A program made the translations under genes and the position numbers. This document shows, in pieces, positions 47,453 to 56,553 of a DNA stretch of 64,000 nt. Under the pieces are notes generated by a model that was given only the letters and a program-made list of their open reading frames with translations, was not told the origin of the DNA and did not search any database. Positions within the stretch are counted from its first letter, which is position 1, and each line of letters begins with the position of its first letter. Location of the stretch: NCBI RefSeq assembly GCF_029870285.1, contig NZ_JACSYA010000028.1:1-64000 (forward strand), read 5' to 3'. The DNA comes from Delftia sp. PS-11. Its GTDB lineage: Bacteria; Pseudomonadota; Gammaproteobacteria; Burkholderiales; Burkholderiaceae_C.

Positions 47453-48729
47453 GCGGCAGCGCCCCCGCCTGGCACTTCGCTGTCCTTGCGGGGCTTGACC
47501 GCGCCCCGGATCATGTCGAAGCGGAACAGCCGGCACTCGATGGGGCCGTTCCACATCGGCGTGCGGCGGGCCTCCTTCAGGCGCATCTTGCCGGGCAGCT
47601 TGAGGTCGGGCGTCAGCATCCAGCCGCTCCAGCCGCTGTAGTTCTTCTTCCAGTGGGCCGCCAACTGGCTGAAGAACTCCACGCCGTCCTCGGTCTGGGC
47701 GGTTTCGCGGCCTGCGCGCTCCACCTGGCCCATGCGCTCGGCGGCATTGCGGCCGGCAGAGCCGGCGGCGGCAATGCGCTCGCCATAGGGCGGGTTCAGC
47801 AGCAGGATGCCCGGCTGCTCGCACGGGGGCATGCGCTGCAGCGCATCGCCGCCGCGCAGCTGCACGGTCTTGCCCACGCCCGCGCGGTCGGCATTGCGCT
47901 GGGCAAAATCCACCATGCGGTGCGACACATCCGAGCCGTAGATGCCCACAGGGCTCTCGGGCAGGATGGCGGCCTCGGACTCGTCGAGCATGGCCTCCCA
48001 GACATGCCGCTGGAAAGGCACGAGCTTCTCGAACGCAAAGCGCCGCAGGATGCCGGCAGGAATGCGCCGTGCGATCTGCGCCGCCTCGATGACCACCGTG
48101 CCGCTGCCGCAGCAGGGGTCATACAACGGCTGAGGGTCGCTGCCATGCGGCTCCCAGCCGGTGGCGGCGATCATGGCGGCGGCCAGGGTTTCCTTGAGCG
48201 GCGCATCGCCCTTGTCCTCGCGCCAGCCGCGCTTGAACAGCGCCTCGCCCGAGGTATCGATGTAGATGGTGGCCTCATCCGTGGTCAGGTGCAGGTGCAC
48301 GCGCACGTCCGGCTGGCGCGTCTCCACATCAGGGCGCACACCCTTCTTGGCCCGGAAGCGGTCGGCAATCGCGTCCTTGACACGCAGCGCTGCGAAGTTG
48401 AGGCTGGTCAGCGGGCTGTGCTGGGCCGTGACCTCGATCTTGAAGCTCTCGCGCGGAGAGAACCAGATCTCCCAGGCCACCTCGCTGGCGGCACGGTACA
48501 GATCGTTCTCGTTGCGGTACAGCGTCTGCGACAGCTGCACCAGCACGCGCTGGGCCAGACGGCTGTGCAGGTTCAGCAGCATGGCGTCGCGCCACAGGCC
48601 GCGCACCATCACGCCGCCGCGCCCGACCATGAGGTCATGGCCGCTCAGGCCCGTGATCGCGTGGACCTCGTCGGCCAGAAAGCCCTCGACGCCAGCGGCG
48701 CAGGGCAAAAACAGATGCAATTGGTTCAT
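47449..48729 (-). CDS. THUMP-domain rRNA methyltransferase, RlmL N-terminal type
   Basis: This 426-residue protein resembles the N-terminal half of RlmL, which makes m2G2445 in 23S rRNA. It has a THUMP domain (about residues 45-155), a Rossmann methyltransferase with DPCCGSGTVVIEAAQIARR, and the NPPYGERI catalytic motif of N2-guanine methylases. The RlmK half of the enterobacterial fusion is absent, as usual in beta-proteobacteria. The start MNQLHLFLPCAAG at 48729 suits homologues. Confidence 0.9.
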   Translation of the reverse strand: MNQLHLFLPCAAGVEGFLADEVHAITGLSGHDLMVGRGGVMVRGLWRDAMLLNLHSRLAQRVLVQLSQTLYRNENDLYRAASEVAWEIWFSPRESFKIEVTAQHSPLTSLNFAALRVKDAIADRFRAKKGVRPDVETRQPDVRVHLHLTTDEATIYIDTSGEALFKRGWREDKGDAPLKETLAAAMIAATGWEPHGSDPQPLYDPCCGSGTVVIEAAQIARRIPAGILRRFAFEKLVPFQRHVWEAMLDESEAAILPESPVGIYGSDVSHRMVDFAQRNADRAGVGKTVQLRGGDALQRMPPCEQPGILLLNPPYGERIAAAGSAGRNAAERMGQVERAGRETAQTEDGVEFFSQLAAHWKKNYSGWSGWMLTPDLKLPGKMRLKEARRTPMWNGPIECRLFRFDMIRGAVKPRKDSEVPGGGAAA

Positions 48730-48844
48730 AGCTTGGGTGCCGAGCATACGCCCACCGCGATTCCCCGCGCATGCGCCAGACGAAAGCCGCTTGCATGGAC
48801 GCCCGCGCAGGCCTACAGTGGATACAACTGCAAGGGAGAGACGC

Positions 48845-49915
48845 ATGGAAACACGCCACCTTCCCACACGGACCGCCTTTCTCGGCGCTGCCCAGGCTGC
48901 ACGCCTGGTGGCCCGCCATGGCCCGGGCCGCTGCCTGCAGGGCCTGGCGCAGGCCATCGAGGCCGACTTCGCGCGCTGGCCCGACTTCGAGAAATCGGCG
49001 CGCATCGCCCACCACTCCCTGGGCGGCGTGATCGAGCTGATGCCCGTCTGCGACGAGCAGGACTATGCCTTCAAGTACGTCAACGGCCACCCCGGCAACC
49101 GGCTGCAGGGCCTGCCGACAGTGATGGCCTTCGGCGCGCTGGCCGACATGGCCACGGGCATGCCCATCTTCCTGGCCGACCTGACGCTGGTCACGGCCCT
49201 GCGCACAGCCGCGACCTCGGCGCTGGCAGCGCGCCATCTGGCACGGCCCGGCAGCCGCTGCATGGCGCTGATCGGCGCGGGCTCGCAGGCCGAATTCCAG
49301 GCCCTGGCCTTCACCGAACTGCTGGGCATCGAGCAACTGCGGGTGTTCGATCTGGACCCAGCCACCATGGACAAGCTCGCGGACAACCTGGGCCATGCCG
49401 GCATCGCCGCTGCGCGCATCACCCGCTGCGCCAGCAGCCGCGAGGCGCTGGACGGCGCCGACATCGTGACCACGGTCACGGCTGCCAAGCGCCGCCAGGC
49501 CGTGATCGCCGACGCCGACGTCCGCCCCGGCATGCACATCAACGCCGTGGGCGGCGACGGCCCCGGCAAGACCGAGCTGCCTGTGGAGCTGCTGCAGCGC
49601 TGCCGCATCTTCGTCGAATACCCGCCACAGACCCGGGTGGAGGGCGAAATCCAGCAGTTGCCCGCCGACGCGCCCGTCAGCGAGCTGTGGCAGGTCATCA
49701 CCGGCCAGGCCCCCGGGCGCACCCAGGACGACCAGATCACGCTGTTCGACTCGGTGGGCTTTGCGCTGGAAGACTTCGCTGCGCTGCGCTGGCTGCATGC
49801 GCTGGCCCGCGATGCCGGCATGCTGCAGCCGCTGGACCTGGTGCCCGCGCTGGCCGACCCGCGCGACCTGTACCGGCTGGTGCGCGATGCGGCGCACCTG
49901 GACAGCCGGGCCTGA
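48845..49915 (+). CDS. Ornithine cyclodeaminase
   Basis: This 356-residue enzyme of the ornithine cyclodeaminase/mu-crystallin family converts ornithine to proline and ammonia with NAD+. The start gives METRHLPTRTAFL, after GGGAGAG. Seen are KYVNGHPGNRLQGLPTVMA, ALIGAGSQAEFQALAF (NAD+ site), INAVGGDGPGKTEL and DSVGFALEDFAALR. With the arginase gene that follows by 33 bases it makes an arginine to ornithine to proline route. Confidence 0.94.
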   Translation: METRHLPTRTAFLGAAQAARLVARHGPGRCLQGLAQAIEADFARWPDFEKSARIAHHSLGGVIELMPVCDEQDYAFKYVNGHPGNRLQGLPTVMAFGALADMATGMPIFLADLTLVTALRTAATSALAARHLARPGSRCMALIGAGSQAEFQALAFTELLGIEQLRVFDLDPATMDKLADNLGHAGIAAARITRCASSREALDGADIVTTVTAAKRRQAVIADADVRPGMHINAVGGDGPGKTELPVELLQRCRIFVEYPPQTRVEGEIQQLPADAPVSELWQVITGQAPGRTQDDQITLFDSVGFALEDFAALRWLHALARDAGMLQPLDLVPALADPRDLYRLVRDAAHLDSRA

Positions 49916-49948
49916 GGCCAGGCCAAGGCACCACAGGACGCCACGCCC

Positions 49949-50881
49949 ATGGCCTGCGCCCCCACACTGCGCCTCATCGGCGCGCCCACCGACATCGGCG
50001 CCAGCCGCCTGGGCAGCGCCATGGGGCCGGACGCGCTGCGCGTAGCCGGCCTGGGGCCGGCCCTGCGCCGGCTCGGCCGCCGGGTACATGACACCGGCAA
50101 CCTGGCGGGCCCCCCCAATCCGCAGGCACCGCCCGAGCAGGGGCTGCGCCACCTGGCACCGGCACGCGCCTGGATGGAGTCCGTGCACCAGGCCGTGGGC
50201 CAGGCCCTGGCCGATGGCGAGCTGCCGCTGATGCTGGGCGGGGACCACAGCCTGGCCATGGGCTCGATCGGCGCCGTGGCGGCCCATTGCCGGCGCCAGG
50301 GCCGCGCACTGCGCGTGGTCTGGCTGGACGCCCATGCCGACTGCAATACGCCCGAGATATCGCCCAGCGGCAACCTGCATGGCATGCCCGTGGCCAGCCT
50401 CTGCGGCCTGGGGCCGGGGCCGCTGACCGCGCTGTCCGGCGGCACGGTACCGGCGCTCGATGCATCCACGCTGTGCCAGATCGGCCTGCGCAGCGTCGAT
50501 GACCAGGAAAAACGCCTGCTGTACGCGCTGGGCATCGAGGTCTACGACATGCGTGCCATTGACGAGCTGGGCATGCGTGAGGTCATGCGCCGCGCGCTCG
50601 TCGGCCTCGAAGGCAGCAGCACCCATCTGCACCTGAGCTTTGACGTGGACTTCCTGGACCCGGACATCGCCCCCGGCACGGGCACGCCCGTGCGCGGCGG
50701 CCCCAGCTACCGCGAAGCCCAGCTGTGCATGGAAATGCTGGCCGACACGGGCCGCCTGGGGTCCCTGGACCTGGTGGAGCTCAACCCTGCGCGGGACCTG
50801 TGCAACCAGACGGCCGAACTGGTCGTGGACCTGCTGGAGAGCCTGTTCGGCAAAAGCACGCTGGTACGGCCAGACCGCTGA
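49949..50881 (+). CDS. rocF: Arginase
   Basis: This 310-residue ureohydrolase cleaves arginine to ornithine and urea. The Mn2+-binding motifs are GGDHSLAMG, WLDAHADCNTP and SFDVDFLDPDIAPGTGTP, and the family insert GNLHGMPV is present. The preceding ornithine cyclodeaminase uses the product. The gene converges with rtcA. Confidence 0.95.
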   Translation: MACAPTLRLIGAPTDIGASRLGSAMGPDALRVAGLGPALRRLGRRVHDTGNLAGPPNPQAPPEQGLRHLAPARAWMESVHQAVGQALADGELPLMLGGDHSLAMGSIGAVAAHCRRQGRALRVVWLDAHADCNTPEISPSGNLHGMPVASLCGLGPGPLTALSGGTVPALDASTLCQIGLRSVDDQEKRLLYALGIEVYDMRAIDELGMREVMRRALVGLEGSSTHLHLSFDVDFLDPDIAPGTGTPVRGGPSYREAQLCMEMLADTGRLGSLDLVELNPARDLCNQTAELVVDLLESLFGKSTLVRPDR

Positions 50882-50906
50882 AGCGGTACATCCTGGCCAT
50901 GCCCGT

Positions 50907-51944
50907 TCATGCCGGCGCCAGCGAAACGCGCCAGCCCGTGCCCTGCGCCTGCACCGCAAAGCGCACGGGCAGAAACTGCGCGATCACCGCGAAATTGCTG
51001 TGCGCATGCGCCGTCAGCTGCGTGCAGGTGTAGCAGGCTGCGCGGGCACTGCGCCAGACAGCCAGCGCCAGCGGCAGCGCCCACTGGTCGGCCAGATGCG
51101 GCCCCAGCGCCGCCTGCCCCTGCTGGTAGCGGCGCACCTCGGCGGCTAGGCCACGGGCCACCGTCTCGGCGCTGACGCCCTTGGTGCCGAACTGCGTGAA
51201 CACCTCGCACAGGTGTTCGTACTCCAGTGTGGCCAGCAGCGCATTGCCGGGCCCCTCATGCTGGCGCGTGGCGGCCACATGCAACTGCTCCTGTGTCCAG
51301 CCCAATGCCCGGCCCAGCTGCTCCAGCTCGCGCAGCGCCACCGTGCGCGGCAGCGCAGGCGCAAAACATTCGGCATGGCTGGCCACAGGGTCGCCGCGCT
51401 CGGTCAGGTCAAAGGGCTGCAGTCCATCGCCCGCAGGCCGCAAGACCGCCTCGATCTCGCCACCGCCCGCCGGATAAAAGCCCATGCGGTGCAGCCGCAG
51501 TTGCGAGTGTGCGCCCAGCCTGTGCAGCAGCGGCGCATAGCTGCGCTCCAGGAAGTGGAACGGCGGCGCCGCCGGGTTGTGGGTTCCGCCCCCCAGGCTC
51601 AGGCGGCTTTCGCCATCGGCCAGCATCAGCGCCGGCCACAGCGTCTGCAGCAGCAGGGTGCAACTGCCTGCCGAAGCGATCGCGAAGCGGTACGTCCCCG
51701 CGCGCACCGGACCCGGCGCGAACCGCAGGGACTGGGAATTGAGCTCGGCCCCCTGCATCTGCGCACCGCAGATTTCTGCCGAGGCATTGACGCAGGCCAG
51801 ATGCTGACGCATCAGGCCGGGCCGTGCCCGCCCGGCGCGGATGCGCTGCATCGCAAAAGGCCGGCCCGTGCACATGGACAGCGCCAGCGCCGTGCGCAGC
51901 ATCTGCCCACCGCCCTCCCCGGCGGATCCGTCGATCTCGATCAT
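50907..51944 (-). CDS. rtcA: RNA 3'-terminal phosphate cyclase
   Basis: This 345-residue enzyme makes 2',3'-cyclic phosphate RNA ends using ATP. Family motifs are GSAGEGGGQMLRTALALS, RAGRARPGLMRQHLA, AGSCTLLLQT, GFYPAGGGE and the catalytic-histidine region QLTAHAHSNFAVI. Two ATGs are six bases apart; the one at 51944 has AAGGA seven bases upstream. It is the last gene of the rtc operon. Confidence 0.96.
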   Translation of the reverse strand: MIEIDGSAGEGGGQMLRTALALSMCTGRPFAMQRIRAGRARPGLMRQHLACVNASAEICGAQMQGAELNSQSLRFAPGPVRAGTYRFAIASAGSCTLLLQTLWPALMLADGESRLSLGGGTHNPAAPPFHFLERSYAPLLHRLGAHSQLRLHRMGFYPAGGGEIEAVLRPAGDGLQPFDLTERGDPVASHAECFAPALPRTVALRELEQLGRALGWTQEQLHVAATRQHEGPGNALLATLEYEHLCEVFTQFGTKGVSAETVARGLAAEVRRYQQGQAALGPHLADQWALPLALAVWRSARAACYTCTQLTAHAHSNFAVIAQFLPVRFAVQAQGTGWRVSLAPA

Positions 51945-51957
51945 GTCCATGTCCTTG

Positions 51958-52773
51958 TCATTCCTCGTGGAAATGCGCCACGGCCTCCCGCAGATAGCCG
52001 TCCAGCGGCGCCGCATCGCAGGAATCTGACGGGCCAGGCTGATGGGCCATGGCACATGCCAGCTCGCGCTCCAGGAAGCTGCAAATCCGGGCGCGGCGCG
52101 GACCCTTGGCGGCCTCGCCCAGGCGCATCTTGAGCTCCAGCAGCTCGTTGATTTCCGCGAGCAGGCCAGCATCATCGGCCAGTGTGCACGCCGCCAGTTG
52201 CGCAAAGCGCATGGGCGGCGCGCCCCGCCCCTCGCGTATCCAGCGCGCGGCCAGCAGCGGCCGCAGCACATAGAAATACTTCTTGTACCGGACCACATCG
52301 CCACTCAGATGGGCGCGCAGATTCTTGCGCGCCATGGACACATAGTGGTGGTAGCCGCGCACCGGCGAAAAGCCCTGCACGGCCAGCGCATGCAGGCGCT
52401 CGGCCCAGGGCTGCGCCTGGCGGTAGACAATCGGCGAGCGCAGCCACTCCAGCACCGTGGGGTTGGATGCGCGCAGCAGCCCCAGCGTCTTGCGCAGCTC
52501 CCAGCCGCTGACATCGAGCTCGCCGCTGATAGGCTGCTCGATGACATCACGCCCCGGCGACACCGTCAGATACCAGGGCAGCCGGTGAACATAGATGAAG
52601 CGCACATCGTAGTCGCTGTCGGGCGAGGCAAAGCCCCAGCCCCGGCTGCCGGACTCGCAGGCAAACAGCACCGTGACTCCGTGGTGCCGCTCCAGCCCGG
52701 CCAGTTCGGCCCGCACGGTGGCCTGCATCGCATCGGACACCGGATGCGCGCTCAATACCTTTTCCTGCTCCAT
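51958..52773 (-). CDS. YcgL-type nucleotidyltransferase
   Basis: This 271-residue predicted nucleotidyltransferase (COG3541 family) has a pol-beta-like motif ACESGSRGWGFASPDSDYDVRFIYV with the G-S and D-x-D catalytic positions, and a C-terminal helical part. It lies between rtcB and rtcA on the same strand, so it probably acts on RNA ends in the repair pathway. Its substrate is not known. Confidence 0.85.
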   Translation of the reverse strand: MEQEKVLSAHPVSDAMQATVRAELAGLERHHGVTVLFACESGSRGWGFASPDSDYDVRFIYVHRLPWYLTVSPGRDVIEQPISGELDVSGWELRKTLGLLRASNPTVLEWLRSPIVYRQAQPWAERLHALAVQGFSPVRGYHHYVSMARKNLRAHLSGDVVRYKKYFYVLRPLLAARWIREGRGAPPMRFAQLAACTLADDAGLLAEINELLELKMRLGEAAKGPRRARICSFLERELACAMAHQPGPSDSCDAAPLDGYLREAVAHFHEE

Positions 52774-52817
52774 AAACCCATCCCGCTTTCTTCAGGGGGC
52801 AGGAGAGCGTGCAGCCC

Positions 52818-54038
52818 TCACCCCTTCACACAGACCACCTGCTTGAGCGTATGCACGACCTCGACCAGATCCTGCTGCGCGGCCATGACCGCATCGATGT
52901 CCTTGTAGGCCATGGGAATCTCGTCCACAACGTTGGCATCCTTGCGGCACTCCACCCCCTCGGTCGCCTTGACATGGTCCTGCACGGTGAACAGCTTCTT
53001 GGCCTTGGTGCGGCTCATCACGCGGCCCGCGCCATGGCTGCAGCTCTCGAAGCTCTCCGGGTTGCCCAGGCCGCGCACGATATAGCTGCGCGCGCCCATG
53101 CTGCCGGGAATGATGCCCAGCTCGCCGCGCCGCGCGCTCACCGCGCCCTTGCGGGTGATGAACACGTCCTCGCCGAAATGGCGCTCGCGCTGCACATAGT
53201 TGTGGTGGCAGTTCACGGCCTCGACATGCGACTCGAAAGGCTTGGGGATCACCTTGCGCACGGTGGCAATGAGGTGGGCCATCATGACCTCGCGGTTACG
53301 CATGGCGAACTTCTGCGCCCAGGACACGGCACGCACATATTCGCCGAAGTAGCGCGCCCCTTCCTCGAAATAGGCCAGATCCTTGTCGGGCAGATTGCGC
53401 TGGTGCAGCTCGGCATCCTTCTTGGCCAGCTCGATGAAATGCGTGCCGATGGCATTGCCCACGCCGCGCGAGCCTGAATGCAGCATGAACCACACGAAAC
53501 CGGCCTCGTCCAGGCAGATCTCGATGAAATGGTTGCCCGAACCCAGCGTTCCCAGGTGCTTGCGGTTATTGGTCTGTGCCAGCCTCGGGTGCAGCTCGCA
53601 CAGCGCATCGAACTCATCGGCCAGCGTGGCCCAGACCTGGTCCACCGACACGGGCGGATTCTCCCAGCTGCCGGTATCGCGGCCCCGGTGGCGCGGCACC
53701 GAACCGTGGGGCACGGCCTGCTCGATGGCCGAGCGCAGCGGCCCCAGGTTGTCAGGCAGGTCTTCGGCGCGCAGCGTGGTCCTGGCGGCCATCATGCCGC
53801 AGCCGATATCCACGCCCACGGCCGCCGGGATGATGGCCTTGACGGTCGGTATCACCGAACCCACGGTCGCCCCGATGCCCAGATGCACATCGGGCATGGC
53901 CGCAACGTGCCTGAACACCACCGGCAGGCGCGCGGCGTTTTCCAGCTGCTTGCGCGCGTCGTCCTCGACAGGCACGCCCCGGGTCCACATCTTGATGGGC
54001 ACGCCGCCCGCGACTTCATGCTGCTGGTAGTTTTCCAT
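52818..54038 (-). CDS. rtcB: RNA ligase RtcB
   Basis: This 406-residue GTP/Mn-dependent ligase seals 2',3'-cyclic phosphate or 3'-phosphate to 5'-OH RNA ends. Metal and guanylylation motifs are visible: GVDIGCGMMAART, GTLGSGNHFIEI, MLHSGSRGVGN, HHNYVQRE and CSHGAGRVMSR, which has the guanylylated histidine. Length equals E. coli RtcB. GAGAG precedes the start at 54038; an ATG at 54056 is less likely. Confidence 0.97.
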   Translation of the reverse strand: MENYQQHEVAGGVPIKMWTRGVPVEDDARKQLENAARLPVVFRHVAAMPDVHLGIGATVGSVIPTVKAIIPAAVGVDIGCGMMAARTTLRAEDLPDNLGPLRSAIEQAVPHGSVPRHRGRDTGSWENPPVSVDQVWATLADEFDALCELHPRLAQTNNRKHLGTLGSGNHFIEICLDEAGFVWFMLHSGSRGVGNAIGTHFIELAKKDAELHQRNLPDKDLAYFEEGARYFGEYVRAVSWAQKFAMRNREVMMAHLIATVRKVIPKPFESHVEAVNCHHNYVQRERHFGEDVFITRKGAVSARRGELGIIPGSMGARSYIVRGLGNPESFESCSHGAGRVMSRTKAKKLFTVQDHVKATEGVECRKDANVVDEIPMAYKDIDAVMAAQQDLVEVVHTLKQVVCVKG

Positions 54039-54088
54039 GGTGCTGCTCTCTTTCATGGTTGGGTTCTGTACTGTCTATTCCAGCCGCC

Positions 54089-54919
54089 TCAGGCGGCCAT
54101 CGCATCGAAGACGCTGCCGATGCGCTCATCCAGCGCATAGCGCGGGTGGTCGCCCATCCCCGCAGGCAGCCATGTGCTGGCAGGCCCCCGGTCCGCCAGC
54201 TGCATCAGCCTTTCGGCCCAGTGCCTGCGCGTGGCGGGCAGGCCCAGCCATTGCTCCATCGTGGCCCGGTAGCCGCCCCGATGCGTGGCAAAGGCGTTGC
54301 TGATGCAATGCCCGCCCCACAGGAATTCGTAGAAGCAGGCATCGACAAAATGCAGCGTGGCGCTTTCGCTGCCGCATGCCATCCAGTGGGCCAGCAGGGC
54401 ATCCAGGGGCACCCCGGCATAGTCCCACATCAGCAGGCAGGAGAAGGCCTCCTCCCCCTGGAAGACGCTGGCGCGCGGCTCATGCCACTGCTCCAGCCCC
54501 AGCGCGAAGAAGGCCAGCGCAAAACGCTGCAGGGCCGCGCTCTCCTGCGGCGAAAAGGCGCCCGGCCCACAGCGGCCAAGGCGGTCCAGGTACAGCTCGG
54601 TGGAGTGGTGCAACTGCGCGCCCTGCGCCAGCAGCTCCAGCATCCTGGGCGCCAGGTACTTGATTTCATCGGCTGGCTGGACTGTGCTTTTGGCAGCGTC
54701 GTTGTACTCATAGAAATGGCGCGCGGTCAGGCTGCGCAGGGGCAGGCGGCGCATTTCGCGCTCCAGGTCCGCATTCATGCAGCACGCCACGCAGGCATCC
54801 AGCGGCACCACAGGGGCCTGGTAGCCGCCAAACTGCCGGTAAAGCGCCTGCGTGGCACAGTCCAGCTCCCGCCTGAGGGCCGATATGCGCTCAGCCGGCG
54901 ATGGCATCGTCTTATCCAT
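54089..54919 (-). CDS. Conserved protein of unknown function in the rtc operon
   Basis: This 276-residue protein has no recognised domain. A CVACCMN cysteine cluster is followed by RSLTARHFYEYNDAAKSTVQ, then DEIKYLAPRMLELLAQG, and the rest is alpha-helical with many aromatic residues. There is no signal peptide. AGAGAGG precedes the start at 54919. Its place between slipin and rtcB, in a sigma-54-driven repair operon, makes a role in RNA handling likely but unproven. Confidence 0.75.
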   Translation of the reverse strand: MDKTMPSPAERISALRRELDCATQALYRQFGGYQAPVVPLDACVACCMNADLEREMRRLPLRSLTARHFYEYNDAAKSTVQPADEIKYLAPRMLELLAQGAQLHHSTELYLDRLGRCGPGAFSPQESAALQRFALAFFALGLEQWHEPRASVFQGEEAFSCLLMWDYAGVPLDALLAHWMACGSESATLHFVDACFYEFLWGGHCISNAFATHRGGYRATMEQWLGLPATRRHWAERLMQLADRGPASTWLPAGMGDHPRYALDERIGSVFDAMAA

Positions 54920-54999
54920 GGCGTACCTCTCTTGAATCAGGGTCATGGCGCAACCTGCAGCGTGCGCCGTTGCGTATCCATCTTGGCAGGCATGCCGGC

Positions 55000-56139
55000 T
55001 CAACGCATCTTCACCAATCCGTCGAGGATCTGGTCCAGACCTCCGAACACGGAGATCTTGTCGATGCGCTCGGCCACGCGCTCCAGCGTCTCCAGCTCTT
55101 TCATGCGCAGGGCCACGGGGTTGTCTTCCATCACCTTGGCGGTGTTGAGCAGCGAACGCGTGGCGGCTGTTTCCTCGCGGCGGCGGATCACATTGGCCTG
55201 GGCCTGCTTTTCTGCCTGCACCACCTGGGTCAGGATGGCTTTCATATCGCCGGGCAGCACGATATCCTTCACGCCCACGCTCTCCACCACCATGCCCCAG
55301 GGCTGCAACCGGGTCGCCATGTGCGCGGCCACCACATCGTCGATCACCGTCTTGTTCTCCAGCAGCTCATCGAGCGTGCGGGTGCCCACGGCGGCGCGCA
55401 GCGCAAACTGCAGTTCGCGGTACAGATGTTCGGCAGGCTTTTGCAGCTGGGCAAAGGCACGCTGCACATCGGTGTAGCGGTAGGTAGCGCTCAGGTTCAG
55501 ACGCAGGCTGACCTTGTCGCGGGTCATGATGTCCTGGCCCGAGACCTCGACGGACTGCAGGCGCAGATCCACCAGCTCCACGGCAATGCTGCGCCCGAAC
55601 TTCCAGAACGCATAGGCGCCCGCCTGCAGCAGGCGGTCCACCTTGCCGTCGATAGTCAGCAGCGCGCATTGGCCTGCGGGCACCTGCACCTGCAGCACGC
55701 CATTGAGGCCGGACACGCTGCGCTGGCGCAGCTGGGTCTGGGTCAGGCGTGCCGCCAGGGCGGCGGGCAGCTCGGCGCCCGCCTGCAGGTCGATCACCTG
55801 CACGCCCACATCCACCAGGCCCTTCCAGTACAGGCGGCGCGTGCCGGGCGGCAGGATCTCGACCAGCACGCCATTTTCGCTGCGCAGACCCACCTCGGTC
55901 TCGGACAGGTCCACGCGCAGGAATTCGGCGGCCACCACGGCAGGCTCCTGCGCCATCAGGTATTCAGCCAGGCCGTGCGTGAAGGCGGCCTGCTCCAGCG
56001 CAAAAGTCTCCACGCGCAATTGGCCGGTACCGGTGAACAGCCAGTGCTTTCCGCTGTGCAGCACGCGCTCGAAATCGCCATTGCGCAGCAGCAGGGCGCG
56101 TTCGTTCTTCTTGACGGTGATGCATTGGATCTTCAGCAT
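55000..56139 (-). CDS. Slipin / SPFH-domain protein
   Basis: This 379-residue protein is a band-7/SPFH (slipin) protein. The N-terminal part contains KKNERALLLRNGDFERVL. The SPFH core (around 150-310) has RDKVSLRLNLSATYRYTDV and the helical segment AILTQVVQAEKQAQANVIRRREETAATRSLLNTA, a hallmark of slipins. There is no clear membrane anchor. GAGGAG lies upstream. Slipins are seen in rtcBA operons of other bacteria; the mechanistic role is unknown. It is the first gene after the structured leader. Confidence 0.88.
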   Translation of the reverse strand: MLKIQCITVKKNERALLLRNGDFERVLHSGKHWLFTGTGQLRVETFALEQAAFTHGLAEYLMAQEPAVVAAEFLRVDLSETEVGLRSENGVLVEILPPGTRRLYWKGLVDVGVQVIDLQAGAELPAALAARLTQTQLRQRSVSGLNGVLQVQVPAGQCALLTIDGKVDRLLQAGAYAFWKFGRSIAVELVDLRLQSVEVSGQDIMTRDKVSLRLNLSATYRYTDVQRAFAQLQKPAEHLYRELQFALRAAVGTRTLDELLENKTVIDDVVAAHMATRLQPWGMVVESVGVKDIVLPGDMKAILTQVVQAEKQAQANVIRRREETAATRSLLNTAKVMEDNPVALRMKELETLERVAERIDKISVFGGLDQILDGLVKMR

Positions 56140-56383
56140 TTCTTGTGCTCCTCGTTGAACGTCTTCGTCGCAATCCACAGGGGTGCCGTTACAGCGGAGG
56201 CGGGGTGCCAGGGGACATGGCCCGGGCCCTGCAGTGCGCCCCTGGCAACGGCCCCGGATCAGGGCGGCGGCCTGGCTGGCTGCGGGCGCGGACCGTGCCG
56301 GGTGCTGGCACAGGCCGCCGCCGCTGGCGGGAGGAAGCCCCAGGCTGCATCGCAACCGGGGCCGCCGCCCGCGTCCGGCGGGT

Positions 56384-56422
56384 GGTCTTTCGACCGTTTC
56401 AGTAGCCCGGCCTTGCGGCCGG
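56384..56422 (-). other. Two GNRA-capped hairpins in the rtc leader
   Basis: On the minus strand CCGGCC-GCAA-GGCCGG (56422-56407) follows tRNA-like element B directly, and GGTC-GAAA-GACC (56395-56384) follows that. Both are perfect stems with GNRA tetraloops. Neither has a T-tract, so they are not standard terminators. Confidence 0.8.
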
Positions 56423-56492
56423 AGGATGGGCAGGAGTCGAACCTGCGACAGTCCTCTTGCGAGGATGCTCTTCCAGACTGAGCTACCAGTGG
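56421..56492 (-). ncRNA. tRNA-like element B in the rtc leader
   Basis: The D-arm is complete: TA, then GCTC-N9-GAGC (56483-56467) with AGTCTGGAA in the loop. In place of the anticodon arm there is a perfect TCCTC-GCAA-GAGGA hairpin (56465-56452). A five-base variable region follows, then a canonical T-arm, GCAGG-TTCGACT-CCTGC (56446-56430). Only three inner acceptor pairs form (TGG with CCA); the rest do not pair. It starts on the CCA of element A. It cannot decode and probably cannot be aminoacylated. Confidence 0.82.
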
Positions 56493-56553
56493 CGGGCAAG
56501 CCGGGAGTCGAACCCGGCATGTTCTCTTTCGAGGCGTCTCCACGACCTTGCCC
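56490..56553 (-). ncRNA. tRNA-like element A in the rtc leader
   Basis: A perfect 7-bp acceptor stem, GGGCAAG (56553-56547) with CTTGCCC (56500-56494), encloses a canonical T-arm CCGGG-TTCGACT-CCCGG (56517-56501) and ends with discriminator G and an encoded CCA (56492-56490). Between acceptor and T-arm are only 29 bases: a minimal D-like hairpin (CGT-GGAG-ACG) and CTC-GAAA-GAG where the anticodon arm would be. Total length with CCA is 64 nt. It is a tRNA mimic without an anticodon. Confidence 0.82.

Noticed and set aside
56421..56553. Calling the two rtc-leader elements ordinary tRNA genes
   Set aside because: Neither has a 7-base anticodon loop. Element A is only 64 nt with a minimal D arm, and element B has only three acceptor pairs.
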